Assembly: GCF_002007235.1 (NCBI RefSeq)
Contig: NZ_MUHW01000021.1
Span: 18,654-82,653 of the forward strand
Origin: Oribacterium sp. C9
GTDB lineage: Bacteria; Bacillota; Clostridia; Lachnospirales; Lachnospiraceae
Length of the DNA stretch: 64,000 bases
Direction: 5' to 3'
Positions 41,799 to 51,142 of the stretch are shown here, piece after piece. The position numbers and the translations under genes were made by a program. The notes beneath the pieces were generated by a model. The model was not told where the DNA came from, did not search any database, and saw only the letters and a program-made list of their open reading frames with translations. Each line of letters opens with the position of its first letter. Positions within the stretch are counted from its first letter, which is position 1.

Positions 41799-43022
41799 AT
41801 GCAGAACTCATTTCTTGAATTTACCAAAAGTTATTTTGACAAAATGGGAATTCAGACCCATATCGTAAATATCAGAGAACCTCTTCCTTTAGATCTGGAT
41901 ATGGGGCTCCGAAAGACCATTCTGAATAAACGGGATGCTGAAACCATTTCTTTTAAAGGCATCAGTGATTCCTTTACTCAGGAAAAGATCATATATTATG
42001 CTGCAGACATCTATAACTGCAGTTACATACTTTTGCCTGTTCCTGAGCAGGAGCTGCCTATCGCCATGATACTGGGTCCTTATCTTGTGGAATCTCCGGG
42101 CATACAGCGTACACAGGAAATATGCCGGAAACACAATATACCGGAAGGCCTCTGGCAGTTTATCAACCAGTACTATACCTCTCTCACTTACATTGAAAAT
42201 ATCAGTACTCTGGAGAGCTATGTTGAAACACTGGCAGAAACCATATATGGAATGAGTAAATATAAAATTGAATATATAAGACAAGAGGGCACAGAAAGTG
42301 AAATCTATCTCACTTCTGCAAACAGTACTTCCAATGAAAACACCATGCAGCAGCTGGAGCATAGATATGATCTGGAAGAAAAGGTAATGGATGCCATTTC
42401 CGGGGGCAACTTCGACCGGGCTATGCATTACAGTTCAGACATAGCTTTCAGAGGTCTTGATAACAGATCCTCAAATACTCTCAGAAGCAAAAAGAACAAC
42501 CTTCTTGCTTTCAATACACTTTGTAGAAAAGCCGCAGAAAGAGGGAAGGTCCATCCTGTACATCTTGATGAAATGTCAAGAAGAATGGCTGTAAGAATTG
42601 AAAACATGACCACTCCCACTCAAGATAAAGAGGTTCACAGGGAGATCCTGAAAAAATACTGTCTTTTGGTGCAGCAACAGTCCACAGCCGGATACTCTCC
42701 CGTTATGCAGAAGATACTGAATCATATCTCCCAAAAGCTCTCGGAACCTGAGCTGACACTTCAGGAAACCGCAGAAGAACTTGGCCTGAACAAAAGTTAT
42801 CTTGCCTCTCTTTTCAAGAAAGAAACAAGAAGTACCTTTACATGTTTTGTGAACAAAAAGAGAGTGGAACGTGCTATATTCCTTCTAAACACCTCAGATT
42901 ATTCGGTTCACACCATAGCATCCATCTGTGGTATGAATGACATGACCTATTTCAATCGTGTATTCAAAAAGGAAAAGGGAATTACACCTACACAGTACAG
43001 GAAAATGATACGACAGGAATGA
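41799..43022 (+). CDS. AraC-family regulator with N-terminal sensory domain
   Basis: About 407 residues from the ATG at 41799 (AAGGGAG seven bases upstream). The C-terminal ~100 residues carry two HTH motifs: LTLQETAEELGLNKSYLASLFKKET and YSVHTIASICGMNDMTYFNRVFKKEKG with the PTQYRK ending. The ~300-residue N-terminal half is a YesN/PocR-like sensory region without the receiver signature. Divergent from the GPH symporter gene, which it probably controls. Confidence 0.9.
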   Translation: MQNSFLEFTKSYFDKMGIQTHIVNIREPLPLDLDMGLRKTILNKRDAETISFKGISDSFTQEKIIYYAADIYNCSYILLPVPEQELPIAMILGPYLVESPGIQRTQEICRKHNIPEGLWQFINQYYTSLTYIENISTLESYVETLAETIYGMSKYKIEYIRQEGTESEIYLTSANSTSNENTMQQLEHRYDLEEKVMDAISGGNFDRAMHYSSDIAFRGLDNRSSNTLRSKKNNLLAFNTLCRKAAERGKVHPVHLDEMSRRMAVRIENMTTPTQDKEVHREILKKYCLLVQQQSTAGYSPVMQKILNHISQKLSEPELTLQETAEELGLNKSYLASLFKKETRSTFTCFVNKKRVERAIFLLNTSDYSVHTIASICGMNDMTYFNRVFKKEKGITPTQYRKMIRQE

Positions 43023-43159
43023 CAGCAATTTAGACTCTACAGTAAAATCGGGATTCAAACGTATTAAAGTCAGGATATTCTGTTTGAAACTTATGACGGA
43101 TTTCTTCAAAATCTAAAAGTGCTCAATTCACTTTAATAGCTAAAAAAGGGGATTATTTT

Positions 43160-43828
43160 ATGAAATATCCAAATATAACCGCCGCAACTTTTCTGAAACG
43201 CCCGAATCGCTTCATCGCAGAAGTAGAAGTAAACGGCTGTAAAGAAACTGTCCATGTAAAGAATACAGGACGCTGTAAAGAACTCCTGATTCCGGGATGT
43301 GAAGTCTTTTTGACTGAACCGGGAACACCGGGAAGAAAAACAAGATATGATCTTGTGGCTGTAAAGAAAAACACAGGTGTCCTTTTCAACATAGACAGTC
43401 AGGCACCTAATAAGGTTGTAAAGGAGTGGCTCAGCACACAGGACTTTGATAAAGTCATCCCTGAATATACCTATGGGAATTCCCGGATAGATTTTTATAT
43501 GGAACGCGGTGATGAACGTTATCTCATGGAGGTTAAGGGCTGTACTCTGGAAGTTGACGGAGTCGGCTATTTCCCGGATGCGCCGACAGAACGAGGCGTC
43601 AAGCATCTCAGAGAACTGACTGCAGCCACACAAAAGGGATACAAAGCTATAATCGCCTTCGTCATACAAATGGAGGGTGTATCCGAAGTTCGTCCTAACA
43701 TCGGGATGCACCCTGAATTCGGAGCAGCTTTTGAAGAAGCAAAGACCTCCGGTGTTGATATTCTGTTTCTTAGGTGCCGTGTGGAACCTGATAGCCTGAT
43801 GATCGAACCTGAATTTTCAATTATGTGA
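43160..43828 (+). CDS. sfsA: SfsA family DNA-binding/nuclease protein
   Basis: 222 residues, the usual SfsA length. RFIAEVEVNG, HVKNTGRCKELLIPG, KVIPEYTYGNSRIDFYM, MEVKGCTL and FPDAPTERGVKHLREL are the family's conserved blocks; the last three form the PD-(D/E)XK-like nuclease core. SfsA was named for effects on maltose use in E. coli; a nuclease role is suggested by the fold. Transcribed alone, with AGGGGATTAT upstream of the ATG. Confidence 0.95.
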   Translation: MKYPNITAATFLKRPNRFIAEVEVNGCKETVHVKNTGRCKELLIPGCEVFLTEPGTPGRKTRYDLVAVKKNTGVLFNIDSQAPNKVVKEWLSTQDFDKVIPEYTYGNSRIDFYMERGDERYLMEVKGCTLEVDGVGYFPDAPTERGVKHLRELTAATQKGYKAIIAFVIQMEGVSEVRPNIGMHPEFGAAFEEAKTSGVDILFLRCRVEPDSLMIEPEFSIM

Positions 43829-43918
43829 AAACCGATGGAACATGATACCGGCTGATACGAATGAAATATTTCGATATATCGATATCAGATAGATAACACT
43901 ATATGTATTCTCTATATA

Positions 43919-44236
43919 TCAATCCAGCCTGAACACGGGCTCTAGCTTCGGCTGGGCACCTGTTTCAGGATCCATGACAAGCTCAAGTATATCCTTCATG
44001 TAGTCGTTCCACTTATCGACGACAGGGCTATCAGCCTGGGTCTTTTCTGCAAATGCCACGCCCTTTTCACATTCATAGTACCCGAAGAGCTCGTCACCGT
44101 CAGCAAATATGGTGTAATTAACTATGCCTGCACTCTTAAGCACCTCCACCATCTCAGGCCATATCTCATTGTGTCTCCTGATATATTCTTCCTTGCATCC
44201 CGGCTTGATCCTGCCTCTCCATGCCATTCTTTCCAT
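43919..44236 (-). CDS. rhaM: L-rhamnose mutarotase
   Basis: About 105 residues from the ATG at 44236 (MERMAWRGRIKPGCKEEY), the usual RhaM size; GGGAG lies six bases upstream, whereas the in-frame ATG at 44251 is less likely. Conserved features include RHNEIWPEM with the catalytic His, YTIFADGDELFGYYE and the W-DYMKDI region. It interconverts alpha and beta anomers of L-rhamnose, supplying the form used by rhamnose isomerase. It follows the GH88/105 gene by 44 bases, linking that hydrolase to rhamnose. Confidence 0.93.
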   Translation of the reverse strand: MERMAWRGRIKPGCKEEYIRRHNEIWPEMVEVLKSAGIVNYTIFADGDELFGYYECEKGVAFAEKTQADSPVVDKWNDYMKDILELVMDPETGAQPKLEPVFRLD

Positions 44237-44280
44237 GATTTCTCCCTTCATTTACAAAGATTTAAAGCTCTTTGATAAAT

Positions 44281-45402
44281 CTACCTGCAGCATCTTAATG
44301 CTTCAACCAGTGCCAGTATCGTCAATGACTGCCCGTAAGCCATAGGCGCGATAAGTATATTCTTATAATGCTCTTTGTCCATACCCATGCCTGTACCGCC
44401 GGAGACATTGAGCACTGTCCCATCCTTATCGATATTTGAAAGTATACCCTTGATAGCTTTTTCAGCACAGGGTTTAAATGAATCATCAAGTATACCGAGC
44501 TTTATACCCTTCAGAATTCCGGCTGCAATGGCTGCAGATCCTGAAACCTCTTCATAGCTTTCACTGTCGTCAAGCACAGTGTGCCATAAACCTGAAGGAG
44601 CCTGAAGCTTTTTAAGTGCTGTGACCTGAGCTCTGTAACAGTCAAGTATCATCTGCTTGACACCGGGATTCAGCGGCTTTTTGAAATCCTCGAGATAATC
44701 CAGGATTCCCAGAGTGAACCAGCTGTTTCCTCTGCACCAGAAGACACCTCCGAAATTGTTTCTCTCGTTGAAGGTCCAGCCGTGGTAGAAAAGTCCCGTC
44801 CTTTTATCATACAGATACTTGATATGCATGAGGACCTGATGGATACCCTCATTTATCCACTCCTCATTCTGATATTTATGTCCCATACGATTCAGGAAAA
44901 GCACGGTCATGAAGATGGTGTCTATCCACATTTCGTTTTCATTGAGTCTCACTCCCTGCCTGTCACCGTTGGCACTGGTCACATGCTGGAAGCCCCCCTC
45001 CTTCGTGCGAGGCAGACAGTTCATAAGCCAGTCTGCCCAGCTAAGGCAAAGTTCCTCATAGCGTTTGTCTCTTAGTTTCTCATTAAGTTCTGTTAAAGTG
45101 AGAAGCGGAGTTGTGGTGTTAATGTTTCTGGATGGAAGTCCCCTCTCGAGATTTTTGTCGAACCAGTCCCTGAGGAATCCGATCTGCTCCTCTGTGCCTT
45201 GAACATCCATTTTCTTCATGAGACCATACAGACCTATTCCCTGAGGCCAATCCCATTCGCTGATACCGAAATCTCTTTTGAAATATCCAATGGATTCACC
45301 CTTGTCCTTTAGCTCATCCTCATTTTCGGGACCGTCCAGATTTATAAGTTTCTGTATGACCAGATCGAGTTTTTTTTCGATCTCCTTCTTGCTGATTTCC
45401 AT
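44281..45402 (-). CDS. GH88/GH105 unsaturated glucuronyl (rhamnogalacturonyl) hydrolase
   Basis: 373 residues, cytoplasmic (no signal peptide). It is the (alpha/alpha)6-barrel family: FGISEWDWPQGIGLYGL near 45, MWIDTIFMTVLFLNRMG (catalytic Asp), HGWTFN, FWCRGNSWFTLGILD, and SGLWHTVLDD with VSGSAAIAAGILKG. YesR/YteR-type members remove the unsaturated galacturonyl residue from rhamnogalacturonan disaccharides, releasing L-rhamnose. With rhaM directly downstream and an AraC regulator divergent, this is a strong assignment of pathway. Confidence 0.92.
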   Translation of the reverse strand: MEISKKEIEKKLDLVIQKLINLDGPENEDELKDKGESIGYFKRDFGISEWDWPQGIGLYGLMKKMDVQGTEEQIGFLRDWFDKNLERGLPSRNINTTTPLLTLTELNEKLRDKRYEELCLSWADWLMNCLPRTKEGGFQHVTSANGDRQGVRLNENEMWIDTIFMTVLFLNRMGHKYQNEEWINEGIHQVLMHIKYLYDKRTGLFYHGWTFNERNNFGGVFWCRGNSWFTLGILDYLEDFKKPLNPGVKQMILDCYRAQVTALKKLQAPSGLWHTVLDDSESYEEVSGSAAIAAGILKGIKLGILDDSFKPCAEKAIKGILSNIDKDGTVLNVSGGTGMGMDKEHYKNILIAPMAYGQSLTILALVEALRCCR

Positions 45403-45510
45403 TTCTGTATTATCTCCAATGATGTAATTTAAACTGTGTAAACGTTTACAGCTGCTGATGAATATTTTATACTATAGAGCGCGAAACGATTGATATTTAC
45501 CGATCAGTAC

Positions 45511-45520
45511 TGACACTCAC
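45511..45520. promoter_or_regulatory. GTGAGTGTCA motif in the divergent promoter region
   Basis: TGACACTCAC here is the complement of the GTGAGTGTCA core found in the 16-base motif at 41425 and 48398. It lies between the GH88/105 gene and the AraC gene. Confidence 0.4.
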
Positions 45521-45589
45521 TTTCTTTTGTCAGGCCAAGACTTTATCTGAATCAGGTTCGCATCTTTTTCAACTGCCCCGGAGGTCATC

Positions 45590-46507
45590 ATGGTAGAACC
45601 AAAGATAGAAGCAAATGAAAAACTCACTCTCTTCTGTTCCATAGACGGACTTGCAGTAGAACACAAGGTCCGTTACGGTCAGTACGACATGAAGATAAAG
45701 CATTTTCATCCTGAATATGAGATTTTCTATATACTGGACGGAAATCGCGATTTCTTCTTTGACAACCGTATCTATCATGCATCGAAGGGGGACCTCATAC
45801 TCATAGACTCTAACCTCATTCATATGACCAAATCTACAGGTGTTGATGATCTCGGTCATAACCGTATCATCCTTTACATAACTCCTGACCGTATGAAGTC
45901 TATAGAATCCAGATTTCCTTCACTCAATCTCACGAGATTTTTCAGGTCCAACTATGGTGTATATCATCTCGATGAAGAGCAGCAGAATCATTTCATGGAT
46001 TTCTACTACAGATTCAAAAAGGAATATCAGGATAAATCAAGCAACTATCAGATGGCTATGGAGCTGTGCGTAATCGAGCTCCTTTTATATATGACCCGTG
46101 ATCTGAAAAGATATCCTGACGCATCTTCAGATACCAAGGATAATAAAAACCTTCGTCATGCATATGAAATAGCCGATTATCTTTCAGAGCACTATCGCGA
46201 TGATATCGATCTTGATTTCCTCGCAAAAAAGTTTTTCCTGAGTAAATACTATCTGTGCCGCACCTTCCACGAGGTAACGGGATACAACATCCGCGAATAC
46301 ATAAACATTTACCGCATACGTGCCGCGAAACAGCTTCTGGAGGAGTCCGACGAAAGCATTGATTCCGTAGCTTCAAAGGTGGGATACCACTCTTCCACAC
46401 ATTTTGAAAAGATCTTCAAGTCCTATATGAATATCTCACCTCTGAAATACCGTAAGCAGCGTAATGTCTACGTCAGTATGATACCCGTAGTGGATCATCT
46501 GAGTTAA
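45590..46507 (+). CDS. AraC-family regulator with cupin sensor
   Basis: 305 residues. The N-terminal cupin-type sugar-binding domain (FHPEYEIFYILDGNRDFFFDNRIY, GDLILIDSNLIHMT) is followed by a C-terminal AraC HTH pair (LDFLAKKFFLSKYYLCRTFHEVTGY and IDSVASKVGYHSSTHFEKIFKSYM with SPLKYRK). Divergent from the GH88/105-rhaM operon and convergent with the TRAP genes, so it probably activates rhamnogalacturonan use in response to a sugar. Confidence 0.92.
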   Translation: MVEPKIEANEKLTLFCSIDGLAVEHKVRYGQYDMKIKHFHPEYEIFYILDGNRDFFFDNRIYHASKGDLILIDSNLIHMTKSTGVDDLGHNRIILYITPDRMKSIESRFPSLNLTRFFRSNYGVYHLDEEQQNHFMDFYYRFKKEYQDKSSNYQMAMELCVIELLLYMTRDLKRYPDASSDTKDNKNLRHAYEIADYLSEHYRDDIDLDFLAKKFFLSKYYLCRTFHEVTGYNIREYINIYRIRAAKQLLEESDESIDSVASKVGYHSSTHFEKIFKSYMNISPLKYRKQRNVYVSMIPVVDHLS

Positions 46508-46525
46508 AAGTTAATCACCTGCAAT

Positions 46526-47836
46526 TTATATCAGTCCCAGTGTTCTCGGAAGCCATTCTGAAACAGCCGGTACGAATGTCACGAACAGCAGCGCCACTGT
46601 CACTACAAGGAAGTACGGGATCAGTCGCTTTATGACATTCTCAACCTTCAGCTTCGCAACTGAACAACCTACGAAAAGAACGCTTCCCACAGGTGGGGTC
46701 ACAGTACCTATGGCCAGATTCATTACCATCATGACACCGAACTGGATTTCATCCATACCTACGCTCTTTGCCACGGGGAGGAAAATCGGGGTAAAGATCA
46801 TAAGTGCAGGAGCCATGTCCATAAATGTGCCTACGATAAGAAGTATGATATTGATGATGAGCAGGATAACGATTCTGTTGCCGGATACTGATAGGAGCAA
46901 TGAACTGATAGCCTGTGGGAGCCCTGTGAATGAAAGTACGAAGCTGAGTACCTGAGATGCACCGATTATAAGCATTACTATGGTTGTCATGGTGCCTGCA
47001 TCAACGAGTACTTTGTACATATCCTTTATGCCAATGCTTCTGTATACAAATACGGCAAGAAGGAAGGCATAGATCACCGCTACGCCGGCTGCCTCTGTAG
47101 GTGAGAACAGTCCTGAAAGGATACCTCCGATTATGATAACGATCATAAGAAGTGATGGAACAGCTCTCCAGAAAGTAAGCCAGGCTTCCTTAAAGGTTAT
47201 ACCTTCAGCTCTCTTCACTACATATCCATGCTTCGCTGAATATACAAAGGCTACTGCTCCGCAGAGGAAAGCCCAGAGAAGTCCCGGTATCCATCCTGCC
47301 ATAAGAAGCGCTGCTACCGAAGTTCCGCCTGCAGCCGCTGAATAAACTATGAAGGCGTTTGTAGGAGGAATAAGCTGTCCTACAGGTGCTGTTGCGATGT
47401 TGGTTGCTGCTGCAAATGCTTCATCGTAGCCTCTTTCCTTCTCGAGAGGGTTCATGACACCGCCGATGGCTGTCGCAGCCGCTATACCGGAACCGGAAAG
47501 TGAACCAAAGATGGTGTTTCCTGCAATATTTGTCAGAGCAAGGGATCCCGGAACTCTGCCGAGAACCAGAAGCGCAAGATCGATTATCCTCTGTGCTATA
47601 CCTCCGTTACTCATGAGCGTTCCCGCAAGGATGAAGAACGGAACAGCAAGTAAAGAGAAGGAATCGATGCCGCTCGCCATCTTCTGTGCGGATATGAACA
47701 TTCCGAAGTTCGGATCCATGAACATGATGATGGTCACGAGGGCTGATGAAATGATACTGAAAGAAATAGGAACCTTCATGAAAAGAAGGAAGAAAAATAC
47801 TACTAAAAGAACTATCGCTGCCTGTGCCTGCATCAT
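46526..47836 (-). CDS. TRAP transporter large permease (DctM)
   Basis: About 436 residues from the ATG at 47836, which overlaps the dctQ stop (TGATG). Twelve or so helices and the DctM signatures VPFFILAGTLMSNGGIAQRI, GSLSGSGIAAATAIG and GTFMDMAPALMIFTPIFLP are present. It is the transport channel of the tripartite system, driven by sodium or protons. With the rhamnose genes on the same strand, the substrate is likely an uronate, rhamnogalacturonan disaccharide or rhamnose-derived acid. Confidence 0.94.
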   Translation of the reverse strand: MMQAQAAIVLLVVFFFLLFMKVPISFSIISSALVTIIMFMDPNFGMFISAQKMASGIDSFSLLAVPFFILAGTLMSNGGIAQRIIDLALLVLGRVPGSLALTNIAGNTIFGSLSGSGIAAATAIGGVMNPLEKERGYDEAFAAATNIATAPVGQLIPPTNAFIVYSAAAGGTSVAALLMAGWIPGLLWAFLCGAVAFVYSAKHGYVVKRAEGITFKEAWLTFWRAVPSLLMIVIIIGGILSGLFSPTEAAGVAVIYAFLLAVFVYRSIGIKDMYKVLVDAGTMTTIVMLIIGASQVLSFVLSFTGLPQAISSLLLSVSGNRIVILLIINIILLIVGTFMDMAPALMIFTPIFLPVAKSVGMDEIQFGVMMVMNLAIGTVTPPVGSVLFVGCSVAKLKVENVIKRLIPYFLVVTVALLFVTFVPAVSEWLPRTLGLI

Positions 47837-48330
47837 CACGCTGCCTTCCTTTCTGTCAATGCCTTGTCATCTTTTGTTTGTTTTATAAGCTCCATGAGTC
47901 TCGGTACAGTATAGAAAACCATGAGGCATCCGGCTACAGGAACTCCCAGATAGTAGAACTCCATAGGCATCTGAAGTGCCGCCGATACCTGTCCTCTGGC
48001 ATTCATGGTAACCATGATTCCGCCTGCCACGAAAACAAATACACTGAGAAGCAGTATCACTGTCTCGATAAATATGGCATTTATCTTCTTTCCTCTTTCG
48101 GAAAAGCTGTCTACTACAAACTCGATTGCGATATGCTGGTTCTTTCCATAAGCATAAGGCACGCCCAGCATCGTGAGCCAGATAAGCGCATATCTCATGA
48201 ACTCCTCTGTCCAGTCTGCCGCATGATTGAGAACGAATCTTGTAAATATCTGCCAGAAATTGGCACCTACCATACATACTATCAGGACCGCCATAACGGT
48301 CTCGATGATACGATTAACTGTTTTGGTCAT
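47836..48330 (-). CDS. TRAP transporter small permease (DctQ)
   Basis: About 164 residues. The paired ATGs at 48333 and 48330 follow AGGGG; 48330 gives better spacing. Four helices with the family blocks FTRFVLNHAADWTEEFMRYALIW and AYGKNQHIAIEFVVD (conserved W-EE and H). It bridges the binding protein and large permease. Confidence 0.92.
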   Translation of the reverse strand: MTKTVNRIIETVMAVLIVCMVGANFWQIFTRFVLNHAADWTEEFMRYALIWLTMLGVPYAYGKNQHIAIEFVVDSFSERGKKINAIFIETVILLLSVFVFVAGGIMVTMNARGQVSAALQMPMEFYYLGVPVAGCLMVFYTVPRLMELIKQTKDDKALTERKAA

Positions 48331-48397
48331 CATTTCCCCTTTCGATCTACAGGAATCAAAGTCTGCTTTGTGATTCAAAAGACCTGTTCCTTATCAG

Positions 48398-48455
48398 ATG
48401 ATGTGAGTGTCAATGTCTCTATCGGATCTTTTCACACTCACCGATATCATAAAGT
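48398..48455 (-). promoter_or_regulatory. Intergenic hairpin with the 16-base shared motif
   Basis: ATGATGTGAGTGTCAA (48398-48413) is identical to 41425-41440. Here GTGAGTGT pairs with ACACTCAC (48434-48441), so the motif forms a hairpin between the binding-protein gene and the permease genes of the TRAP operon. It could set relative expression. Confidence 0.45.
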
Positions 48456-49474
48456 CACTTGTAAAGCTCTATATCATCATAAAGTTCTCTGTACTCAGCC
48501 CCCTGAGTGATGTACTCCTGATGAAGCGGCTGAACAGCCTCGATAAATGCTGTTTTATCGATTCCCTTGTAGATCTTTACACCGTGTTCCTTTGCCTCAT
48601 CGATGGCTGCATCCATCATGGAATTATAAACCGACTTGAAATTATCATTTGTCTCGCTGAGAGCTTTTTCAAGTGCCTGCTGCTGTGGCTCTGTAAGTGA
48701 ATTCCATGTCTTTGTGCTGATGATGTAGATATCAGGAGAATACTGATGTTCTGTATAGGTATATGAGCTTACCAGATCCTCATGTCCGTTTACCGTAAGG
48801 GCGAGCTCAGTGTTCTCTGCTCCGTCTACTATTCCCTGCTGGAGAGCTGAATAGGTCTCACTTGAAGACATTGGCACAGGTGTTGCACCCATGGCTGAGA
48901 TCATGCCCATCGATGTTGTGCTTACCATGGATCTTATCTTCATACCCGCAAGATCCGAAGGATCATCTACACAGACATCCTTTTTCAGGTAGTAATTTCT
49001 GGAGCCGTTGGCATAGTAACCGATGGCGATGAAGCCCTGATCAGCAGTTGACCTGAAAAGTTTCTTCACAGCCTCACTGTTTTCCATTGCCTTGTAATAA
49101 TGCTCCTGACTTGTGAATAGATATGGAAGTGCAAATATGGCGTATCTGTTGTCGAACTGACCTAAGGTGTTGGAGCTGACCTTTGCCATGTCGAGGATGC
49201 CGGCCTGAACCATCTCCACCTCTTCAGTCTCTGATCCCAGCTGACCGCTCGGGTAAATTTTGATCGATATCTCTCCTTTTGAATCTGTTGCCGCAAAATC
49301 GCTGAATTTCGCTATGGTGTCGGCTATTTCCGAACCGTCCTGCTGATTATGGGCAAGCTTCAGCTGGATACTTCCGCTGAAATCCGCTGCCTTTACACTT
49401 ATGAAAGTTCCACCGGCCAATATAAGCGCACAGGCTGTGAATGCCGCACCTATGCGTTTCAGTATTTTTTTCAT
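48455..49474 (-). CDS. TRAP transporter substrate-binding protein (DctP)
   Basis: 339 residues with a signal peptide (KRIGAAFTACALILAGGTFISVKA) and the DctP fold: IQLKLAHNQQDGSEIADTIAKF, KIYPSGQLGSETEEVEMVQAGILDMAKVSS, GMKIRSM with the carboxylate-binding Arg, and GIVDGAENTELAL. It binds an organic acid or acidic sugar outside the cell. First gene of the TRAP operon, 237 bases after rhaB. Confidence 0.94.
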   Translation of the reverse strand: MKKILKRIGAAFTACALILAGGTFISVKAADFSGSIQLKLAHNQQDGSEIADTIAKFSDFAATDSKGEISIKIYPSGQLGSETEEVEMVQAGILDMAKVSSNTLGQFDNRYAIFALPYLFTSQEHYYKAMENSEAVKKLFRSTADQGFIAIGYYANGSRNYYLKKDVCVDDPSDLAGMKIRSMVSTTSMGMISAMGATPVPMSSSETYSALQQGIVDGAENTELALTVNGHEDLVSSYTYTEHQYSPDIYIISTKTWNSLTEPQQQALEKALSETNDNFKSVYNSMMDAAIDEAKEHGVKIYKGIDKTAFIEAVQPLHQEYITQGAEYRELYDDIELYK

Positions 49475-49711
49475 GTGATGCCTCCTGCTGCTCTGTCCTA
49501 AGCTCCTTCATTTTTACCGGATGCCGGAAACAGAGCCCTTGTGTTTAAACCGAGATTTATGTTGGCCAACAGTTAAATCTTCTTGTTTTTCCAATGCTTA
49601 ATTTCTTTACATATCTTATCAAACAGTGATTGATTTTAATCTTTTTATATTGCAGACTTTGATGATTTTTCAAACAAAATTGCGGTCAGCTATTGAGTCA
49701 AAAAAATGATG

Positions 49712-51121
49712 TCACAGGCTGTCCTTTGATTCCTCTACAGCTTTTCTGAAATCTTTCAGACTGCTGAAGCTTCCCTCATGTATCATCTGGGCACCTATGT
49801 TTCCAAGCGCCGTAGCCTCTGATGGTCCTGCGATGACTTCGAGCCCTGTTTCCTCTGCTGTCAGCTCGTTCAGCCATGCGGCTTTCGAGCCTCCTCCAAG
49901 AATATGTATGGCATTGTATTTCTTTCCGCTTATGGATTCCAGCTCTTCAACCGCATACTTATAGCATCTTGCAAGTGAGCGATAGATGACTCTCGCGATC
50001 TCCCATGGAGACTCAGGAACCTGCTGTCCTGTTTCTCTGCATGCGGAACGTACCTCCTCTATCATGGATAAAGGTGCAAGAAATCTCGAATCATTTGCAT
50101 CGACAACAGAAGGGATCTTACTAATAGATGCCATCTTGCAAAGGTTAGCGAAGCTGAGATCCTGTTTAGTTCTATCGTTTTCCATAAGCTCCTTCTGAAC
50201 CGACTGTATCATCCAGAGACCCATGATATTCTTCAGGAAACGGTATCTGTAGGAGTAGCCTCCTTCATTTGTGAAATTGGCCCCTTGAGCAGCCAGTGAG
50301 GTGTTTGGTTTCAAAAGCTCTGTTCCGAGAAGTGACCATGTACCGGAAGAAATATAGAGAACATCATCCTTCTGGGTCGGGAGGCTCATTACTGCAGAAC
50401 CGGTGTCATGAGTAGCAGGAAGTATCACCTTACAGTTGAAACCTGTCTCTTCTTTTACAGAATCGAGAAGTAGCCCTGCTTCAGTTCCCGGTTCCGATAT
50501 CTCGCGGAAAAGTCTGCCCGGAAGCTCAAGCTTTTCTATAAGCTCACGGTCCCAGTCATGAGTGTAGGCATTGACAAGCTGGGTAGTTGTGGCGTTTGTA
50601 TATTCCTGCTTCTTTACACCGGTCAGAAGAAAGTTGAGATAATCCGGTACCATAAGTAAGCTTTCAGCCTTTTCGAGCCACTCCGGATGCTCATTTTTCA
50701 CCGCCATAAGCTGAAATATGGTGTTAAACCCCGCCTTCTGTATTCCTGTCCTCTCATACAGCTCTCTTTCAGAGATCCGTCCGAAGACTTCCTTATCCAT
50801 GTTTTCGGTACGGGCATCCCTGTAGGCATAGCAGGGTCCGAGTCTTTTCCCGTCTTTATCGAGAAGTACATAGTCAACTGCCCATGTATCTATAGCCATG
50901 GATACGGGAATCTTTCCGTCTTCACAGCATTTCTTCATTCCGGTCTTTATCTCCCGGAAAAGTCTTTCCGTATCCCAGATCCTATGCCCGTTCTCTGTGT
51001 CCATACCGTTTTTGAAACGATATATCTCTTCAAGTACTATTTTTCCGTCCTCAAGATGAGCAAGGATATGGCGCCCGCTGGAGGCGCCTATATCCACTGC
51101 CAAAAAGTATTTTCTATCCAT
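49712..51121 (-). CDS. rhaB: Rhamnulokinase
   Basis: About 469 residues from the ATG at 51121 (MDRKYFLAVDIGASSG), with GGAG six bases upstream; an ATG at 51133 is in frame. FGGY kinase: AVDIGASSGRHI (phosphate 1), SMAIDTWAVDYVLLD, PATHDTGSAV, YISSGTWSLLGTE, and HILGGGSKAAWLNELTAEETG (adenosine). It phosphorylates L-rhamnulose to L-rhamnulose 1-phosphate. Last gene of the rhaA-rhaD-rhaB operon. Confidence 0.95.
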   Translation of the reverse strand: MDRKYFLAVDIGASSGRHILAHLEDGKIVLEEIYRFKNGMDTENGHRIWDTERLFREIKTGMKKCCEDGKIPVSMAIDTWAVDYVLLDKDGKRLGPCYAYRDARTENMDKEVFGRISERELYERTGIQKAGFNTIFQLMAVKNEHPEWLEKAESLLMVPDYLNFLLTGVKKQEYTNATTTQLVNAYTHDWDRELIEKLELPGRLFREISEPGTEAGLLLDSVKEETGFNCKVILPATHDTGSAVMSLPTQKDDVLYISSGTWSLLGTELLKPNTSLAAQGANFTNEGGYSYRYRFLKNIMGLWMIQSVQKELMENDRTKQDLSFANLCKMASISKIPSVVDANDSRFLAPLSMIEEVRSACRETGQQVPESPWEIARVIYRSLARCYKYAVEELESISGKKYNAIHILGGGSKAAWLNELTAEETGLEVIAGPSEATALGNIGAQMIHEGSFSSLKDFRKAVEESKDSL

Positions 51122-51142
51122 AAATTTCTCCATAACAAATTG

